Virus record (IMG/VR): IMGVR_UViG_3300022723_000184
Coordinates: 1-64,000 of that record
Length of the DNA: 64,000 nucleotides
Reading direction: 5' to 3' (one strand)
From: a virus
This document shows, piece after piece, positions 15,984 to 24,068 of the stretch (positions are counted from its first letter, which is position 1; the number at the start of each line of letters is the position of its first letter). A model generated the notes under the pieces. The model searched no databases and was not told the origin of the DNA. It worked only from the letters and a program-made list of their open reading frames with translations. The translations under genes and the position numbers were made by a program.

Positions 15984-16171
15984 CGACCAAAGGCACTTTG
16001 CAGGAAATCGTTGAGGTTGAGAGGTACCAGGTGTTCGGTTGCGCCCGCCACTCCTACTCGGCAACGGTTCACCTGAAGTGCGGTTGCCGCCTGTGGTACA
16101 AGGCCTCCCAGGTCCCGAAGAGCCGGGCCCGTTGTGACGGCCGGTGCAAAGAGGACTGGAACTACGCATGA
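15980..16171 (+). CDS. Small Cys-rich protein (possible zinc-binding)
   Basis: 63 aa, ATGA overlap with the methyltransferase. CARHSYSATVHLKCGC and RCDGRC supply five Cys and a His in spacing compatible with a small zinc ribbon. Not recognised further. Confidence 0.6.
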   Translation: MTTKGTLQEIVEVERYQVFGCARHSYSATVHLKCGCRLWYKASQVPKSRARCDGRCKEDWNYA

Positions 16172-16245
16172 GCCGCGCCATCACCTTCATCGATCTGAAG
16201 AACGACCTGCCGTGCTGTGAGCTGGAGGAGCTGCAAGGTGCCTGA
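16168..16245 (+). CDS. Very small hypothetical protein
   Basis: 25 aa (MSRAITFIDLKNDLPCCE...), ATGA-coupled to the previous gene and overlapping the next GTG. Only junction style supports it. It also carries the GGAGGAG site for the next gene. Confidence 0.4.
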   Translation: MSRAITFIDLKNDLPCCELEELQGA

Positions 16246-16501
16246 CGCCAAACGACAAGAAGCCAGGCGGACGCACCGCGGCTACATCATCGAGGTGCAC
16301 CGTGACAAGTGCCTCGGCGGGTGGGGCCAGTGGTACTACACCGTCAGCCGACGCAGCGGCCTGATCGTGCTCGACAACTTCGAGGACTCCAACGAGACCC
16401 TCGACGACATGATCAAGAACATGAAGATCCGGATCGACAACGAACTGGCCAGCGACGACCCCTGGGGTCTGAAGGCCAAGAGGGCGGTGTACGGTGCTTG
16501 A
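16238..16501 (+). CDS. Hypothetical protein
   Basis: 87 aa from the GTG at 16238 (GGAGGAG upstream). Contains RGYIIEVHRDKCLGGWGQWYYTV, beta-rich, then a helical acidic tail. Not recognised. Confidence 0.55.
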   Translation: MPDAKRQEARRTHRGYIIEVHRDKCLGGWGQWYYTVSRRSGLIVLDNFEDSNETLDDMIKNMKIRIDNELASDDPWGLKAKRAVYGA

Positions 16502-16826
16502 GCTGCTCTGCCACCTCGTCGGCGACTACTGCCTCCAGAACCAGTGGATGGCCAGCAACAAGGTCAAGCGGTCGTGGCCCTGCCTCGTCCACTGTCTGTT
16601 GTACACGCTGCCGTTCTTGCTGCTGACGCAGGACTGGGCCGACCTGGCCATCATCTTCAGCACGCACTTCCTGATCGACCGGTTCAGGTTGGCGAGCTAC
16701 TGGGTCCACTGGTACGGGATTGGTAAGGGCGACAACGTCCCGGCGTTCCTTTCGGTGTGGTTGACGATCATCGTAGATAACACCGCGCACCTGGCTATCA
16801 ACCACGTGGTGCTGAACTATGTGTGA
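16494..16826 (+). CDS. DUF3307-like integral membrane protein
   Basis: 110 aa from GTG. The opening HLVGDYCLQNQWMASNKVKR and the later THFLIDRFRLASYW match the DUF3307 family of small phage and bacterial membrane proteins (HLxxDYxLQ...K and Hxx-IDR motifs). About three hydrophobic helices are visible. Function of the family is unknown. Overlaps both neighbours. Confidence 0.7.
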   Translation: MLELLCHLVGDYCLQNQWMASNKVKRSWPCLVHCLLYTLPFLLLTQDWADLAIIFSTHFLIDRFRLASYWVHWYGIGKGDNVPAFLSVWLTIIVDNTAHLAINHVVLNYV

Positions 16827-17118
16827 GCGCGGCGACATCGTCCACATACCGATCGGTGGTCGGGTGTGCGACATCGACCGGTGCATCAGCCACATCGTGG
16901 CGGCGCTCAACGCCGGCGGTCTCAAGACCGTGGCCTGCTGTTGCGGGCACGGACACCGGCCGGGCTCGATTATCTTGGAGGACGGTCGTGAACTGATCGT
17001 GATGCCGGACTGGGATTCGGCCAGGCTGCTCGACCCGCTCTACCCCGACATACACGGGGAGCGACTGGACAAGAGCCTGGGCGATCCGGTGAACGCCAAG
17101 CTGGTCCCCAAGATCTAG
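16819..17118 (+). CDS. Conserved phage hypothetical protein (CERGD / CCGHG family)
   Basis: 99 aa. The pattern MCERGDIV...IDRCISHIV...ACCCGHGHRPGSIILEDGR is a familiar small phage protein whose conserved Cys and His suggest metal binding. Function is not known. Starts inside the preceding gene's end. Confidence 0.65.
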   Translation: MCERGDIVHIPIGGRVCDIDRCISHIVAALNAGGLKTVACCCGHGHRPGSIILEDGRELIVMPDWDSARLLDPLYPDIHGERLDKSLGDPVNAKLVPKI

Positions 17119-17127
17119 GAAGCAGAC

Positions 17128-17964
17128 GTGAACAGCCGGACGATCGACGACATGAACGAGGCGATCAAGGCCAACCTGCACAAGGTGCCCTGGCATCCTC
17201 ACGTCGTGGCCGGCGTCCACAAGAGCGGGATGCTCGCCGCGTCGATCTGGGCCTCGCACCTCAACGTGCCGGTCGTCCCGCTCCGCCAGCTCTGGGAGGC
17301 GCCGTGGGTCTACGCAGGCCTGCGTGCCGGGATCAAGGACCAGGACACCTTCCTGATGAAGGCGACCCGGGTCTTGGTCCTGGAGGACGCCGCGGGCACC
17401 GGCAAGACCTCGGCCAAGGAGTTCGCCAAGCTCCCCAAGAAGTTCAAGTACTTCAAGGTCTGCGTGTTCGGCACCAAACCGGGCGTGCCGGGCTTCGACC
17501 TGGTGTGCGACGTGTGCTCCGGCCCCCGGATCTTCGAGTGGAACTGGCGGGACAACAAGCTGCTGGAGAGCAGCATCCTGGACATCGACGGTGTGCTGTG
17601 CCCGGACCCCCCGACGCCCGAGGAGCGGACCGGCCCCTACATCAAGCACATCCAGACGGCCCGCCCGCTCTACGTGCCGAAGCGGAAGGTGCTGGTCCTG
17701 GCCACCAGCCGCCTGGAGAAGTACCGCAAGCACACCGAGCAGTGGTTGGCCAAGAACAAGATCGAGTACGGCACGCTGTACATGGCACAGTTCGACACCC
17801 CGGCCGAGCGACGCAAGTTCGGCAACTTCCGGACCAAGGCCAACGTGTACGCCAACCGGAAGGATGCCCGCCTGTTTGTCGAGAGCCACGACAAACAGGC
17901 CGCTTGGATCCAGCGGGAGACCGGCCGGCCGGTGTTCAGCGTTGAGAGCAGGAGACTGGTTTGA
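17128..17964 (+). CDS. Phosphoribosyltransferase-like / HAD-like two-domain protein
   Basis: 278 aa from the GTG at 17128 (AGGAAG upstream). The N-terminal half has the type I PRTase layout: AGVHKSGMLAA near 30 and the PRPP loop VLVLEDAAGTGKT near 87. The C-terminal half begins with a HAD motif I, LDIDGVLC near 152 (nucleophile Asp), then VLATSRLEKYR near 190 as motif II. Nucleotide or base salvage coupled to dephosphorylation is plausible. A full-length paralogue is at 24065-24958. Confidence 0.7.
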   Translation: MNSRTIDDMNEAIKANLHKVPWHPHVVAGVHKSGMLAASIWASHLNVPVVPLRQLWEAPWVYAGLRAGIKDQDTFLMKATRVLVLEDAAGTGKTSAKEFAKLPKKFKYFKVCVFGTKPGVPGFDLVCDVCSGPRIFEWNWRDNKLLESSILDIDGVLCPDPPTPEERTGPYIKHIQTARPLYVPKRKVLVLATSRLEKYRKHTEQWLAKNKIEYGTLYMAQFDTPAERRKFGNFRTKANVYANRKDARLFVESHDKQAAWIQRETGRPVFSVESRRLV

Positions 17965-18209
17965 TGGATGAGCGGTTGGAAGCCTTGGCGAAGCAGTACC
18001 GCGACACCTGCGACGCCTTCGATAACGCCTGGTGCTCGGCGCCGCCGCGGGAGCCCGGCGGCAGCAACATGCCGGCCAACGACCATGAACGGATGGTCAT
18101 GGCCCGCAACTCCCGCAACGTGCTGGCCAGGATCCTGATCGAGAACCCCGACATCCGGCGGCGGGATCTACAGGATGCGATTCAGAGGACGGCGCTGTGC
18201 AAGAAGTAG
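17964..18209 (+). CDS. Hypothetical protein
   Basis: 81 aa from the ATG overlapping the previous TGA. Helical and charged (LEALAKQYRDTCDAFDNAW...RNSRNVLARILIENP). Not recognised. Confidence 0.55.
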   Translation: MDERLEALAKQYRDTCDAFDNAWCSAPPREPGGSNMPANDHERMVMARNSRNVLARILIENPDIRRRDLQDAIQRTALCKK

Positions 18210-18994
18210 TCGAACTACAACCCGGCCCCATCGACTGGTACGTAAAGCGACTGGGCCTCGGTCTTCCCACGTCGTTCAGCCGCTGGGGCGACGGCGAGTG
18301 GCGGAGCGTGCTGGCCGAGAACGACGCGTGCTGGGAGCGGCTGCGGAGCATCACGCCGGCCTGGCGCAAGGGCAAGACCAACAAGTCGGGCCACAGCTTT
18401 CCGACCAAGATGGGCGAGGAGATGCGGGCGATGCTTCGATCGCGGCCCAAGCACATCCTGCTGTTGGCCAACCGGTACGGCAACCCGAAGAGCCCCATGC
18501 CCCAGATCGGGCTGGCCCGGTGGATCAAGGAGTGGTTGACGGCCAACGGCCTCGATGACCTGCCGTGGGGTCCGGCCGACACCATCGTCCGTGCCCTGTA
18601 TCGGATGGAGTTCGAGCCGTTCATGGACGTGCTGCAGGACAAACGGATCCTGCTCGTGGGGCCCGGCCACCTCAAGGGCCTGGACGTGATCCCGGTCGAC
18701 GAGTTCATCGGCATCCCGCCCCGCGACGCGTACAAGGCCATCGACACGCTGTTCAAACAGATCAACCACTACTGCGAGAAGGCCGGCGAACCGGTGACCG
18801 TTTCGATCAGCATGGGACCGGCCAGCCCCCTGCTCATCGAGCGGCTGACCCGAGAGTGCCCGAGCCACTCGTTCATGGACCTTGGCTCGATCTGGGACGG
18901 GTTCGTGGGTCAACACAGCCGCAGTTACATGAAGGTGGACGACGTGCGTCGGTACACCGAGAAGCTCAAGAAGAAATACGGAGGCGCAGGATGA
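18197..18994 (+). CDS. GT-D fold glycosyltransferase-like protein
   Basis: 265 aa from GTG. The N-terminal SFSRWGDGEW matches the RxGDGE signature of the GT-D glycosyltransferases first described as DUF1792. LLVGPGHLKG and the final FMDLGSIWDGF fit the same fold. The family transfers sugars onto glycosylated serine-rich proteins in streptococci; the acceptor here is unknown. ATGA-coupled to a tiny gene and then a sulfotransferase. Confidence 0.7.
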   Translation: MQEVVELQPGPIDWYVKRLGLGLPTSFSRWGDGEWRSVLAENDACWERLRSITPAWRKGKTNKSGHSFPTKMGEEMRAMLRSRPKHILLLANRYGNPKSPMPQIGLARWIKEWLTANGLDDLPWGPADTIVRALYRMEFEPFMDVLQDKRILLVGPGHLKGLDVIPVDEFIGIPPRDAYKAIDTLFKQINHYCEKAGEPVTVSISMGPASPLLIERLTRECPSHSFMDLGSIWDGFVGQHSRSYMKVDDVRRYTEKLKKKYGGAG

Positions 18995-19068
18995 ACAAGC
19001 TGTTCGAGTACATGTACGAGGAGCAGGCCAAGAAGTTCCGCGAGGAATCGGAGAAGGCCGAGGCCTGA
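18991..19068 (+). CDS. Very small helical protein
   Basis: 25 aa (MNKLFEYMYEEQAKKFREES...), overlapping the preceding stop by 4 nt and sharing a base with the next start. Strongly amphipathic helix. Possible translational coupler rather than a functional protein. Confidence 0.45.
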   Translation: MNKLFEYMYEEQAKKFREESEKAEA

Positions 19069-19775
19069 TGTTCGTCAACCATGCCGAGCCCTGGTTTGTC
19101 TGCATGCTGCCCCCGAAGACGGGGACGAGCACGGTCGTCGCCACCCTCCGCATGCTGGTGGGTGGCGATGCCGACATGGAGATGACCGAGTATCGAGACA
19201 ACATCGCCAACCATCCGGGCCTTGCCCGGCAGCCGGTCACCAAGTTCCTGCCGCCGGCCGCCGCCTTGCTCAAGCATTCGTTGTCGTACAAGAACCGTCA
19301 GGGCTACAGCACGCTGGTCACCTGCCGAAACCCGTTCAGTCGAATGGTCAGCCTTTGGGCGTACACCTGGGACACGTACTACCCGGGCATGACGTTTCAA
19401 CAGTTCCTGCGGCACGAGGACATGCCGACGTTCAGCGCCAAGCATTGGATGTGCCTGCCCCAGTATGTCTGGGCATCTGCCTGCTGCCCTGAACACGTAG
19501 GTATGGGTTTCAAGCCGGTCGTGGACCACGTGGTTCGATGTGAGGACATAGTTGGCAGCCTGGAGCGGATCCCGTGGGTGAACCGTGAGATCCCTTCCCT
19601 GAAGATCAACGCCGCCCGGTATGCCCGCCGGGGCTGGTGGGAGTACTACGAGAAGGGCGATGCCGAGATCGTGACCGACCTTTACCTGCCGGACTTCGAC
19701 CTGTTCAGCTACTCGACGGACTTGGAGGACGCGATCGATGGCGATCGATGGCGACTGAAGGGCGGACCAAGGTAG
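19068..19775 (+). CDS. Sulfotransferase family protein
   Basis: 235 aa. LPPKTGTSTVVATL near 17 is the phosphosulfate loop and TCRNPFSRMVSLW near 85 the 3'-phosphate site. The tail RGWWEYYEKGDAEIV... DFDLFSYSTD parallels the 7014 protein (KPWWEHY...), so the two are paralogues. Expected PAPS-dependent sulfate transfer. Directly follows a GT-D glycosyltransferase, repeating the glycosyltransferase-then-sulfotransferase order seen at 6265-7619. Confidence 0.83.
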   Translation: MFVNHAEPWFVCMLPPKTGTSTVVATLRMLVGGDADMEMTEYRDNIANHPGLARQPVTKFLPPAAALLKHSLSYKNRQGYSTLVTCRNPFSRMVSLWAYTWDTYYPGMTFQQFLRHEDMPTFSAKHWMCLPQYVWASACCPEHVGMGFKPVVDHVVRCEDIVGSLERIPWVNREIPSLKINAARYARRGWWEYYEKGDAEIVTDLYLPDFDLFSYSTDLEDAIDGDRWRLKGGPR

Positions 19776-20080
19776 AGGCGTTCCGGGTGCGGGTCATGTG
19801 CGAGGTCGAACAGCCGGACAGCGGCCTGGTGTGCGGCGGCGAGCTGGAGTTCACCGGCACCGCTGCACGAAGTGTGGCAACGGGGAGTGGCTCAAGGACC
19901 AGTACCGTCATGATCCGTATCGACTACCACCGTGCCGGCGACAAGCTGGCAGAGCTGTGCGGCTACCAGATGTCCGGGACGTTCCGGACCTACCTTGGCC
20001 AGATGCGGACGCTGGGCCTGATCCCCAAGCGTGGCGACATCCGGGCCACCGAACTCGTTTTCCCGGAGGGAGTGGTATGA
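19751..20080 (+). CDS. Hypothetical protein; probably a frameshifted zinc-ribbon gene plus a second gene
   Basis: As one frame it gives 109 aa from the ATG at 19751. The first part (VMCEVEQPDSGLVCGGELEFTG) looks like the first half of a zinc ribbon. The second half, CTKCGNGEWLKDQY, is present but in another frame from about 19864. Adding one base near 19858 would restore C-x-n-C...C-x2-C. The frame then regains a protein-like stretch at an internal ATG (19910, MIRIDYHRAGDKLAELCGY), which may be a separate 56-aa gene. A sequencing error, a real lesion and a programmed shift cannot be told apart here. Confidence 0.5.
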   Translation, partial: ATEGRTKVEAFRVRVMCEVEQPDSGLVCGGELEFTGTAARSVATGSGSRTSTVMIRIDYHRAGDKLAELCGYQMSGTFRTYLGQMRTLGLIPKRGDIRATELVFPEGVV

Positions 20081-20154
20081 GTAAGAAAAATTCTGGGTAC
20101 AAGCCGCCGGACCTGCACATTTGTGTCGACTACTCCGGATGCTTTTGCCGCTGA
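20077..20154 (+). CDS. Very small Cys-containing protein
   Basis: 25 aa (MSKKNSGYKPPDLHICVDYS...), ATGA-coupled to the gene before, ending GCFCR. GGAGGG lies upstream. Four residues at the C-terminus include paired Cys, perhaps metal-binding. Confidence 0.45.
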   Translation: MSKKNSGYKPPDLHICVDYSGCFCR

Positions 20155-20260
20155 ATACCAGCACACGGAATTCTTACTTCTAGGTATGGCGGTTAAGTAC
20201 GCAGGCATCTACGGCGTTGAAGTCCTTATTATCGGCAAAAACAACGACACAACGAAATGA
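20123..20260 (+). CDS. Small hypothetical protein, GTG start
   Basis: 45 aa (MSTTPDAFAAEYQHTEF...). It reads well as protein through LLLGMAVKYAGIYGVEVLIIG and ends with an ATGA overlap to the glycosyltransferase. A shorter version from the ATG at 20186 is also possible. It overlaps the preceding tiny frame. Confidence 0.45.
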   Translation: MSTTPDAFAAEYQHTEFLLLGMAVKYAGIYGVEVLIIGKNNDTTK

Positions 20261-20955
20261 ACTCACCCATGGTCAGCGCCATCATGATCACCGGCAAGAC
20301 CCCGAAGCACGAGCGGATGGCTCGGCTCGCGGTCCAGGCCTTCATCGACCAGTCGTACGAGAACCGCGAGCTGGTGGTGATCAACGATGGCGAATACGAG
20401 CTGAAAGTAGGGCACCCGATGGTCCGGGAGGTGCCGGTGGGTAAGGGCCGGACCCTCGGCGAGCTGCGGAACATCGGCATGCTTAACGCCAAGGGCGAGT
20501 GGGTGATCCAGTGGGACGACGACGATCACCACCACCCGCATCGGATCCTCTACCAGATGGCGCACCGACGGCTGGGCTGTGCCGTTCTGCTTCGCAAGCA
20601 GATCAGGGTGGACGTGCTCAACGGTGAAGCGATCTGCATCGAGGACAAGAATGGGATCGCCGGTACCATCCTGCATCCGCATGAGCCATTGCGCAAGTAC
20701 CCGGACATCGAGCGGGCCGAGGACAAGGAGTTCCTCAAGCTGTTCGGCTCGGACAAGGTGCTGCTCGACAACAATTCCGACAGTTGGCCGGGGCCGGCCC
20801 TGTACGTCCGGTTCTACCACGGCAAGAACACGTGGAGCCGAGAGAACATCATGGGCGGCAAGGGGTCGTACTCCCGCCGCTGGAACCCGAACTCCGAGGA
20901 GCGGGCGTACATCGCCCATGTCCTCGAAACCTACGGGCTGAAAATCGCATGGTGA
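20257..20955 (+). CDS. Family 2 glycosyltransferase
   Basis: 232 aa. GT-A fold, GT2 type: SAIMITGKTPKHERMARLAVQAF, then ELVVINDGE near 48 and WVIQWDDDDHHHPHR near 90, where DDDD holds the metal/nucleotide-sugar DxD. The later AEDKEFLKLF matches the GT2 acceptor-side motif (ED). Soluble, no membrane helix. It overlaps the next GT2 gene by 7 nt, so the pair is co-translated and probably acts in sequence on one glycan. Confidence 0.85.
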   Translation: MNSPMVSAIMITGKTPKHERMARLAVQAFIDQSYENRELVVINDGEYELKVGHPMVREVPVGKGRTLGELRNIGMLNAKGEWVIQWDDDDHHHPHRILYQMAHRRLGCAVLLRKQIRVDVLNGEAICIEDKNGIAGTILHPHEPLRKYPDIERAEDKEFLKLFGSDKVLLDNNSDSWPGPALYVRFYHGKNTWSRENIMGGKGSYSRRWNPNSEERAYIAHVLETYGLKIAW

Positions 20956-21830
20956 GCGGCAAGATCAGTTGTGTCATGGTCACGAGGCCGGCCCGTGTCG
21001 GCCTGGCCCAGCGGGCGATCATCAACTTCCTGGATCAGGGCTACCCTGACAAGGAGCTGGTGGTTGTCGGTTGGAGCGCCCAGAAGCTCGACGAGGTGAT
21101 CTTGCCGATCAAGCATCTGGATCCGGACAACCGGGTCACGGTGATCGACGTCGATTTCAGCCGGCCGCTGTGGAGCTTGTTCAACGTGGCCGTTGAGCAG
21201 ACGACCGGCGAATGGATCACGGCCTGGGACGACGACAACCTGTCGCACCCCGGTCGTCTCCATCGGCAGATGCAAGAGGCTGAGCGGCAGCGGCCCATCC
21301 TGTTCGGATCCAGGCTCTACCATTTCATGGACAGCGACGAGCTGTTCGTGAGGGACCCGGGCAGGGCCGTGTTCGATGGCGACGCCCGGTCCAAGCCCCA
21401 CGCCTTCCTCACCCGGGTGAACCCGTACACGATGCTCGTCCACCGAGATCAGTTTTGTGGTATCCCTGAGGTCAAGGGCCATCCGTGGATCAACACGACC
21501 CTGGCCTTCTACACGATGGGCCTGACCCCCATCCTGATCCCGGGCGAGCCCGGTTGGCACAAGGTGGGTGTCCTGGGCGGCAACGTCATGGGCTACGATC
21601 ACCACCGCAACATGGTGACCGGCCGCGGCTCCGTGAGTTCCCGTGGCCTGATTGATCAGAGGCATTACCTGGACGAGATGCTCGATGCCTACCGGTGGGA
21701 CGGGCCGGTGACGGTTTGCGGGTCCGATCACATCGCTTACGAGTACCGGCCCGAGAAATTCTGGCTCCCGAGCCTGACCCCTGTGGAGCCGCCGATGGAC
21801 GGGGTGACCCGAATCAGCGAAGAGATCTGA
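20949..21830 (+). CDS. Family 2 glycosyltransferase
   Basis: 293 aa from the ATG at 20949. CVMVTRPARVGLAQRAIINFLDQGYPDKELVVV is the N-terminal GT2 strand-helix-strand, and EWITAWDDDNLSHPGRL near 95 carries the DDD metal-binding motif. The C-terminal about 120 residues are extra to the GT-A core and unrecognised. Paired with the preceding GT2 gene. Confidence 0.83.
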   Translation: MVSGKISCVMVTRPARVGLAQRAIINFLDQGYPDKELVVVGWSAQKLDEVILPIKHLDPDNRVTVIDVDFSRPLWSLFNVAVEQTTGEWITAWDDDNLSHPGRLHRQMQEAERQRPILFGSRLYHFMDSDELFVRDPGRAVFDGDARSKPHAFLTRVNPYTMLVHRDQFCGIPEVKGHPWINTTLAFYTMGLTPILIPGEPGWHKVGVLGGNVMGYDHHRNMVTGRGSVSSRGLIDQRHYLDEMLDAYRWDGPVTVCGSDHIAYEYRPEKFWLPSLTPVEPPMDGVTRISEEI

Positions 21831-22063
21831 TGGCCAAGAGGCGAAGCATGCCGAAGAAGGGCGCCCCGCTCTCCCCCAGGGAGAAGCAGGTGGCTATCCG
21901 GCTGACCACGGGCCTTACGACCCGGGAGATCGCCGAAGAGCTTGGCTTGAGCTACGACACGGTTAAACTGCACCTGGCGAGGATCCGCCGGAAGCTGGGT
22001 GTGCAGCGAAGCACACAGGTCGCCGTCTGGGCGGCCAGGAACTTATTGAAAGGCCGGCGATGA
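21830..22063 (+). CDS. LuxR/GerE-type HTH DNA-binding protein
   Basis: 77 aa. Nearly the whole protein is a GerE domain: LSPREKQVAIRLTTGLTTREIAEEL, then the recognition helix SYDTVKLHLARIRRKLGV. There is no receiver or ligand domain, so it is a stand-alone effector like GerE. A phage transcription regulator is likely. The first base of its ATG is the last base of the GT2 stop. Confidence 0.85.
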   Translation: MAKRRSMPKKGAPLSPREKQVAIRLTTGLTTREIAEELGLSYDTVKLHLARIRRKLGVQRSTQVAVWAARNLLKGRR

Positions 22064-22539
22064 ACTCGCTGACACTGCTCAAGAGTGAAGAGGACTGGTC
22101 CAGGTACCGGCAGATGTTCGCCGAGGCCTCGGGGATCGTCGGCGGCTACATGGGTTGGGGTGACGGTCCCAAGAGCTACCCGTGCCTGGTCTCCTCGTAC
22201 AAGGAGACCGGCGAGATACTCACCGACTTCAAGGTGGTCAGCTGCTTCGTTTACGTGAGCGACGCCCTGTCGCTGATGCGTGCCCACGGCGCTGAGATCA
22301 CCGAGGTGTCGAAGGACGTTCAGGCGGTGAACACCGTTGGCCCGCAGCAGGACGGATTCAACCGGGGCGTCGCCTGCCACATCGGTGCGATCCTCGACAT
22401 CCTGCGGGACACCGGGATCATCACGCCCGAGAAGTACAAGGAGTATTACCTGCGGACGGTGAGCGAGGTGGACCAGAACGTGGAGCGGGATCACCAAAAG
22501 ATCCTGGAGCACGCTTTCGGAGGCAAGAAGAAGTCATGA
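22060..22539 (+). CDS. Hypothetical protein
   Basis: 159 aa, ATGA overlap. Mixed alpha/beta with SYPCLVSSYKETGEILTDFKVVSCFVYVSD in the middle and a charged C-terminal helix. Not recognised. Confidence 0.6.
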   Translation: MNSLTLLKSEEDWSRYRQMFAEASGIVGGYMGWGDGPKSYPCLVSSYKETGEILTDFKVVSCFVYVSDALSLMRAHGAEITEVSKDVQAVNTVGPQQDGFNRGVACHIGAILDILRDTGIITPEKYKEYYLRTVSEVDQNVERDHQKILEHAFGGKKKS

Positions 22540-22787
22540 AGATCAAAGAGGTCCACATCGAGCTGCTGCCCAATGACACCGACGTCAACTGCAGCGCCTG
22601 GGTCAAGGACGAGGGTTTCCACGAAGAGACCAACACCGTCAGCTGCGACACCCGGGCTCGCTACCGAACTACGTACGAGCACTTCGACGGAGAAGGCTTG
22701 AAGTCCAAGACGCACCGGGACTGGTGCAAGAACTGTTTGCCGGCCAAGTTTGATGGACCGGCCAAGGAGCTGGAAGAAAAGTCATGA
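22536..22787 (+). CDS. Hypothetical protein
   Basis: 83 aa, ATGA overlaps at both ends. KIKEVHIELLPNDTDVNCSAWV suggests a beta-sandwich start. C-terminal WCKNCLPAKF gives a CxxC pair. Not recognised. Confidence 0.6.
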   Translation: MKIKEVHIELLPNDTDVNCSAWVKDEGFHEETNTVSCDTRARYRTTYEHFDGEGLKSKTHRDWCKNCLPAKFDGPAKELEEKS

Positions 22788-23056
22788 ACATCTTTGTTGC
22801 CAACCTGCCGTACAGCGCACAGGAACACGAGCTGAAATCTGCTTTCGAGCAGTACGGCGAAGTGGAAAGCGCTAAGATCATCACCGATCGCGAAACCAAC
22901 CGAAGCCGCGGTTTCGGGTTCGTGGAGATGCCCAACGACGATGAGGCCCGTGCGGCCATCGACGGCCTGAACGAGGCCGACTTCGGCGGTCGCCCGCTGA
23001 AGGTCAACGAGGCCAAGCCCAAGGAGCCCCGCAGCCAGGGCTACGGTCGCCGCTAA
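22784..23056 (+). CDS. RRM-type RNA-binding protein
   Basis: 90 aa and essentially one RNA recognition motif: RNP2 is IFVANLPY (residues 3-10) and RNP1 is RGFGFVEM (residues 44-51), with the Phe/Tyr residues that stack on RNA. Spacing matches the short glycine-tailed bacterial RRM proteins of cyanobacteria and planctomycetes, and the tail SQGYGRR is similar. It would bind single-stranded RNA. Such proteins are unusual in phages. It overlaps the previous stop and precedes a thermonuclease gene. Confidence 0.92.
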   Translation: MNIFVANLPYSAQEHELKSAFEQYGEVESAKIITDRETNRSRGFGFVEMPNDDEARAAIDGLNEADFGGRPLKVNEAKPKEPRSQGYGRR

Positions 23057-23070
23057 ACCAGAAGGACCAC

Positions 23071-23517
23071 ATGAACAAGTTCGTATACCCCGTGCTCAGC
23101 TACGAGGTCGTTGACGGCGACACGGTCAAGACCGTCCTCGATCTGGGCTTCCAGACCACCAAGTTCGTTTCGGTCAGGATCCAAGACATCGACACGCCCG
23201 AGAAGCGGACCCGCGACAAGCTGGAGAAGCAGGCCGGGCTCTCCGCTACCTTCGCCGTGAAGAAGTGGTTGGAGTGTCGGGTCAAGAACCACGGCTACAC
23301 GTTGATGGTCATCTCGACCGAGTTGGGCAAATACGCCGGCCGGATCGTGGGCGACATCTACTCCCTTGAGCAGGACGCGGCCACGCTCTCGTCCTACATG
23401 CTCAGGCGTGGCTGGGCACGGGTGTACGACGGTGGTCGCAAGAAGAAGTGGTCCAGGGCCGAGCTGAAGGAGATTATCAAGCAGGCGGAGCTGGACTGGC
23501 CCGAGCTGGTGATCTGA
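23071..23517 (+). CDS. Staphylococcal nuclease (thermonuclease) homologue
   Basis: 148 aa. SNase signatures: VVDGDTVK near 12, VRIQDIDTPEKR near 35 (Asp and Glu for calcium and catalysis, Arg), GKYAGRIVGDIY near 88 (second catalytic Arg), and LRRGWARVYDGG near 112. Cleaves DNA or RNA non-specifically. No signal peptide, so it should act in the cytoplasm, perhaps on host nucleic acid or with the adjacent RRM protein. Confidence 0.88.
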   Translation: MNKFVYPVLSYEVVDGDTVKTVLDLGFQTTKFVSVRIQDIDTPEKRTRDKLEKQAGLSATFAVKKWLECRVKNHGYTLMVISTELGKYAGRIVGDIYSLEQDAATLSSYMLRRGWARVYDGGRKKKWSRAELKEIIKQAELDWPELVI

Positions 23518-23717
23518 TGAGCAAGAACAAGAGCAGGACGATGCAAGAAGCGGTCAGGGTGCTCGACATGTTCCTGGCCCTGGACACTGCCGACCCGCAC
23601 GCCCTGCCCGGTTCTTCGATCGGCCACGTGAAGGCTGCGAAGAAGCAGCTGCTGAGGGACATCCGAAAGCGGCGAGACAAACGCGAGCGAGAGTTCGCAC
23701 GACGGAGGATCGAGTAG
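23517..23717 (+). CDS. Hypothetical basic protein
   Basis: 66 aa. The ATG overlaps the nuclease stop. The C-terminus is very basic (KKQLLRDIRKRRDKRERE), suggesting nucleic-acid contact. Not recognised. Confidence 0.55.
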   Translation: MSKNKSRTMQEAVRVLDMFLALDTADPHALPGSSIGHVKAAKKQLLRDIRKRRDKREREFARRRIE

Positions 23718-23920
23718 TGACGACGGGCGAGCCGCTTACGGACGGGCGACAGGGACTCATGGCTCAACGACGGATCGACGGGGCCAAACGGTTCTTCCCG
23801 TTCATGGACGACGGGAAGATCGACGTGAAGGCACTGGAGGCGTGGTCGAAGGGCGGTGACGTTCATGGCTTCCCAACAAATCAACCTCGACGACAAGGTC
23901 ACCATCCCGATCCACGATAA
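23717..23920 (+). CDS. Hypothetical protein
   Basis: 67 aa from GTG one base after TA of the previous stop. The first 50 residues are protein-like (RRIDGAKRFFPFMDDGKIDVKALEAW). The last 17 are His/Pro/Arg-rich and overlap the next gene, so the real end may be compromised. Confidence 0.45.
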   Translation: MTTGEPLTDGRQGLMAQRRIDGAKRFFPFMDDGKIDVKALEAWSKGGDVHGFPTNQPRRQGHHPDPR

Positions 23921-24068
23921 GGAGTCGGTGGTCATTGGTCGTCAGGACGATTGGTTCCTTTGCGAAGTCAAGGATCCTAGCGGTGTCGACTGGGGCGGCT
24001 GGAACCCCAAGGAAAATCCGTACCCCAGATGCTGGTTCCCGGCCAGCAAACTCAGGAAGTTGCCGTGA
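23865..24068 (+). CDS. Hypothetical protein
   Basis: 67 aa. Compact beta-rich sequence (INLDDKVTIPIHDKESVVIG...DWFLCEVKDPSGVDWGGW). Overlaps the previous frame by 56 nt and the next GTG by 4 nt. Confidence 0.55.
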   Translation: MASQQINLDDKVTIPIHDKESVVIGRQDDWFLCEVKDPSGVDWGGWNPKENPYPRCWFPASKLRKLP

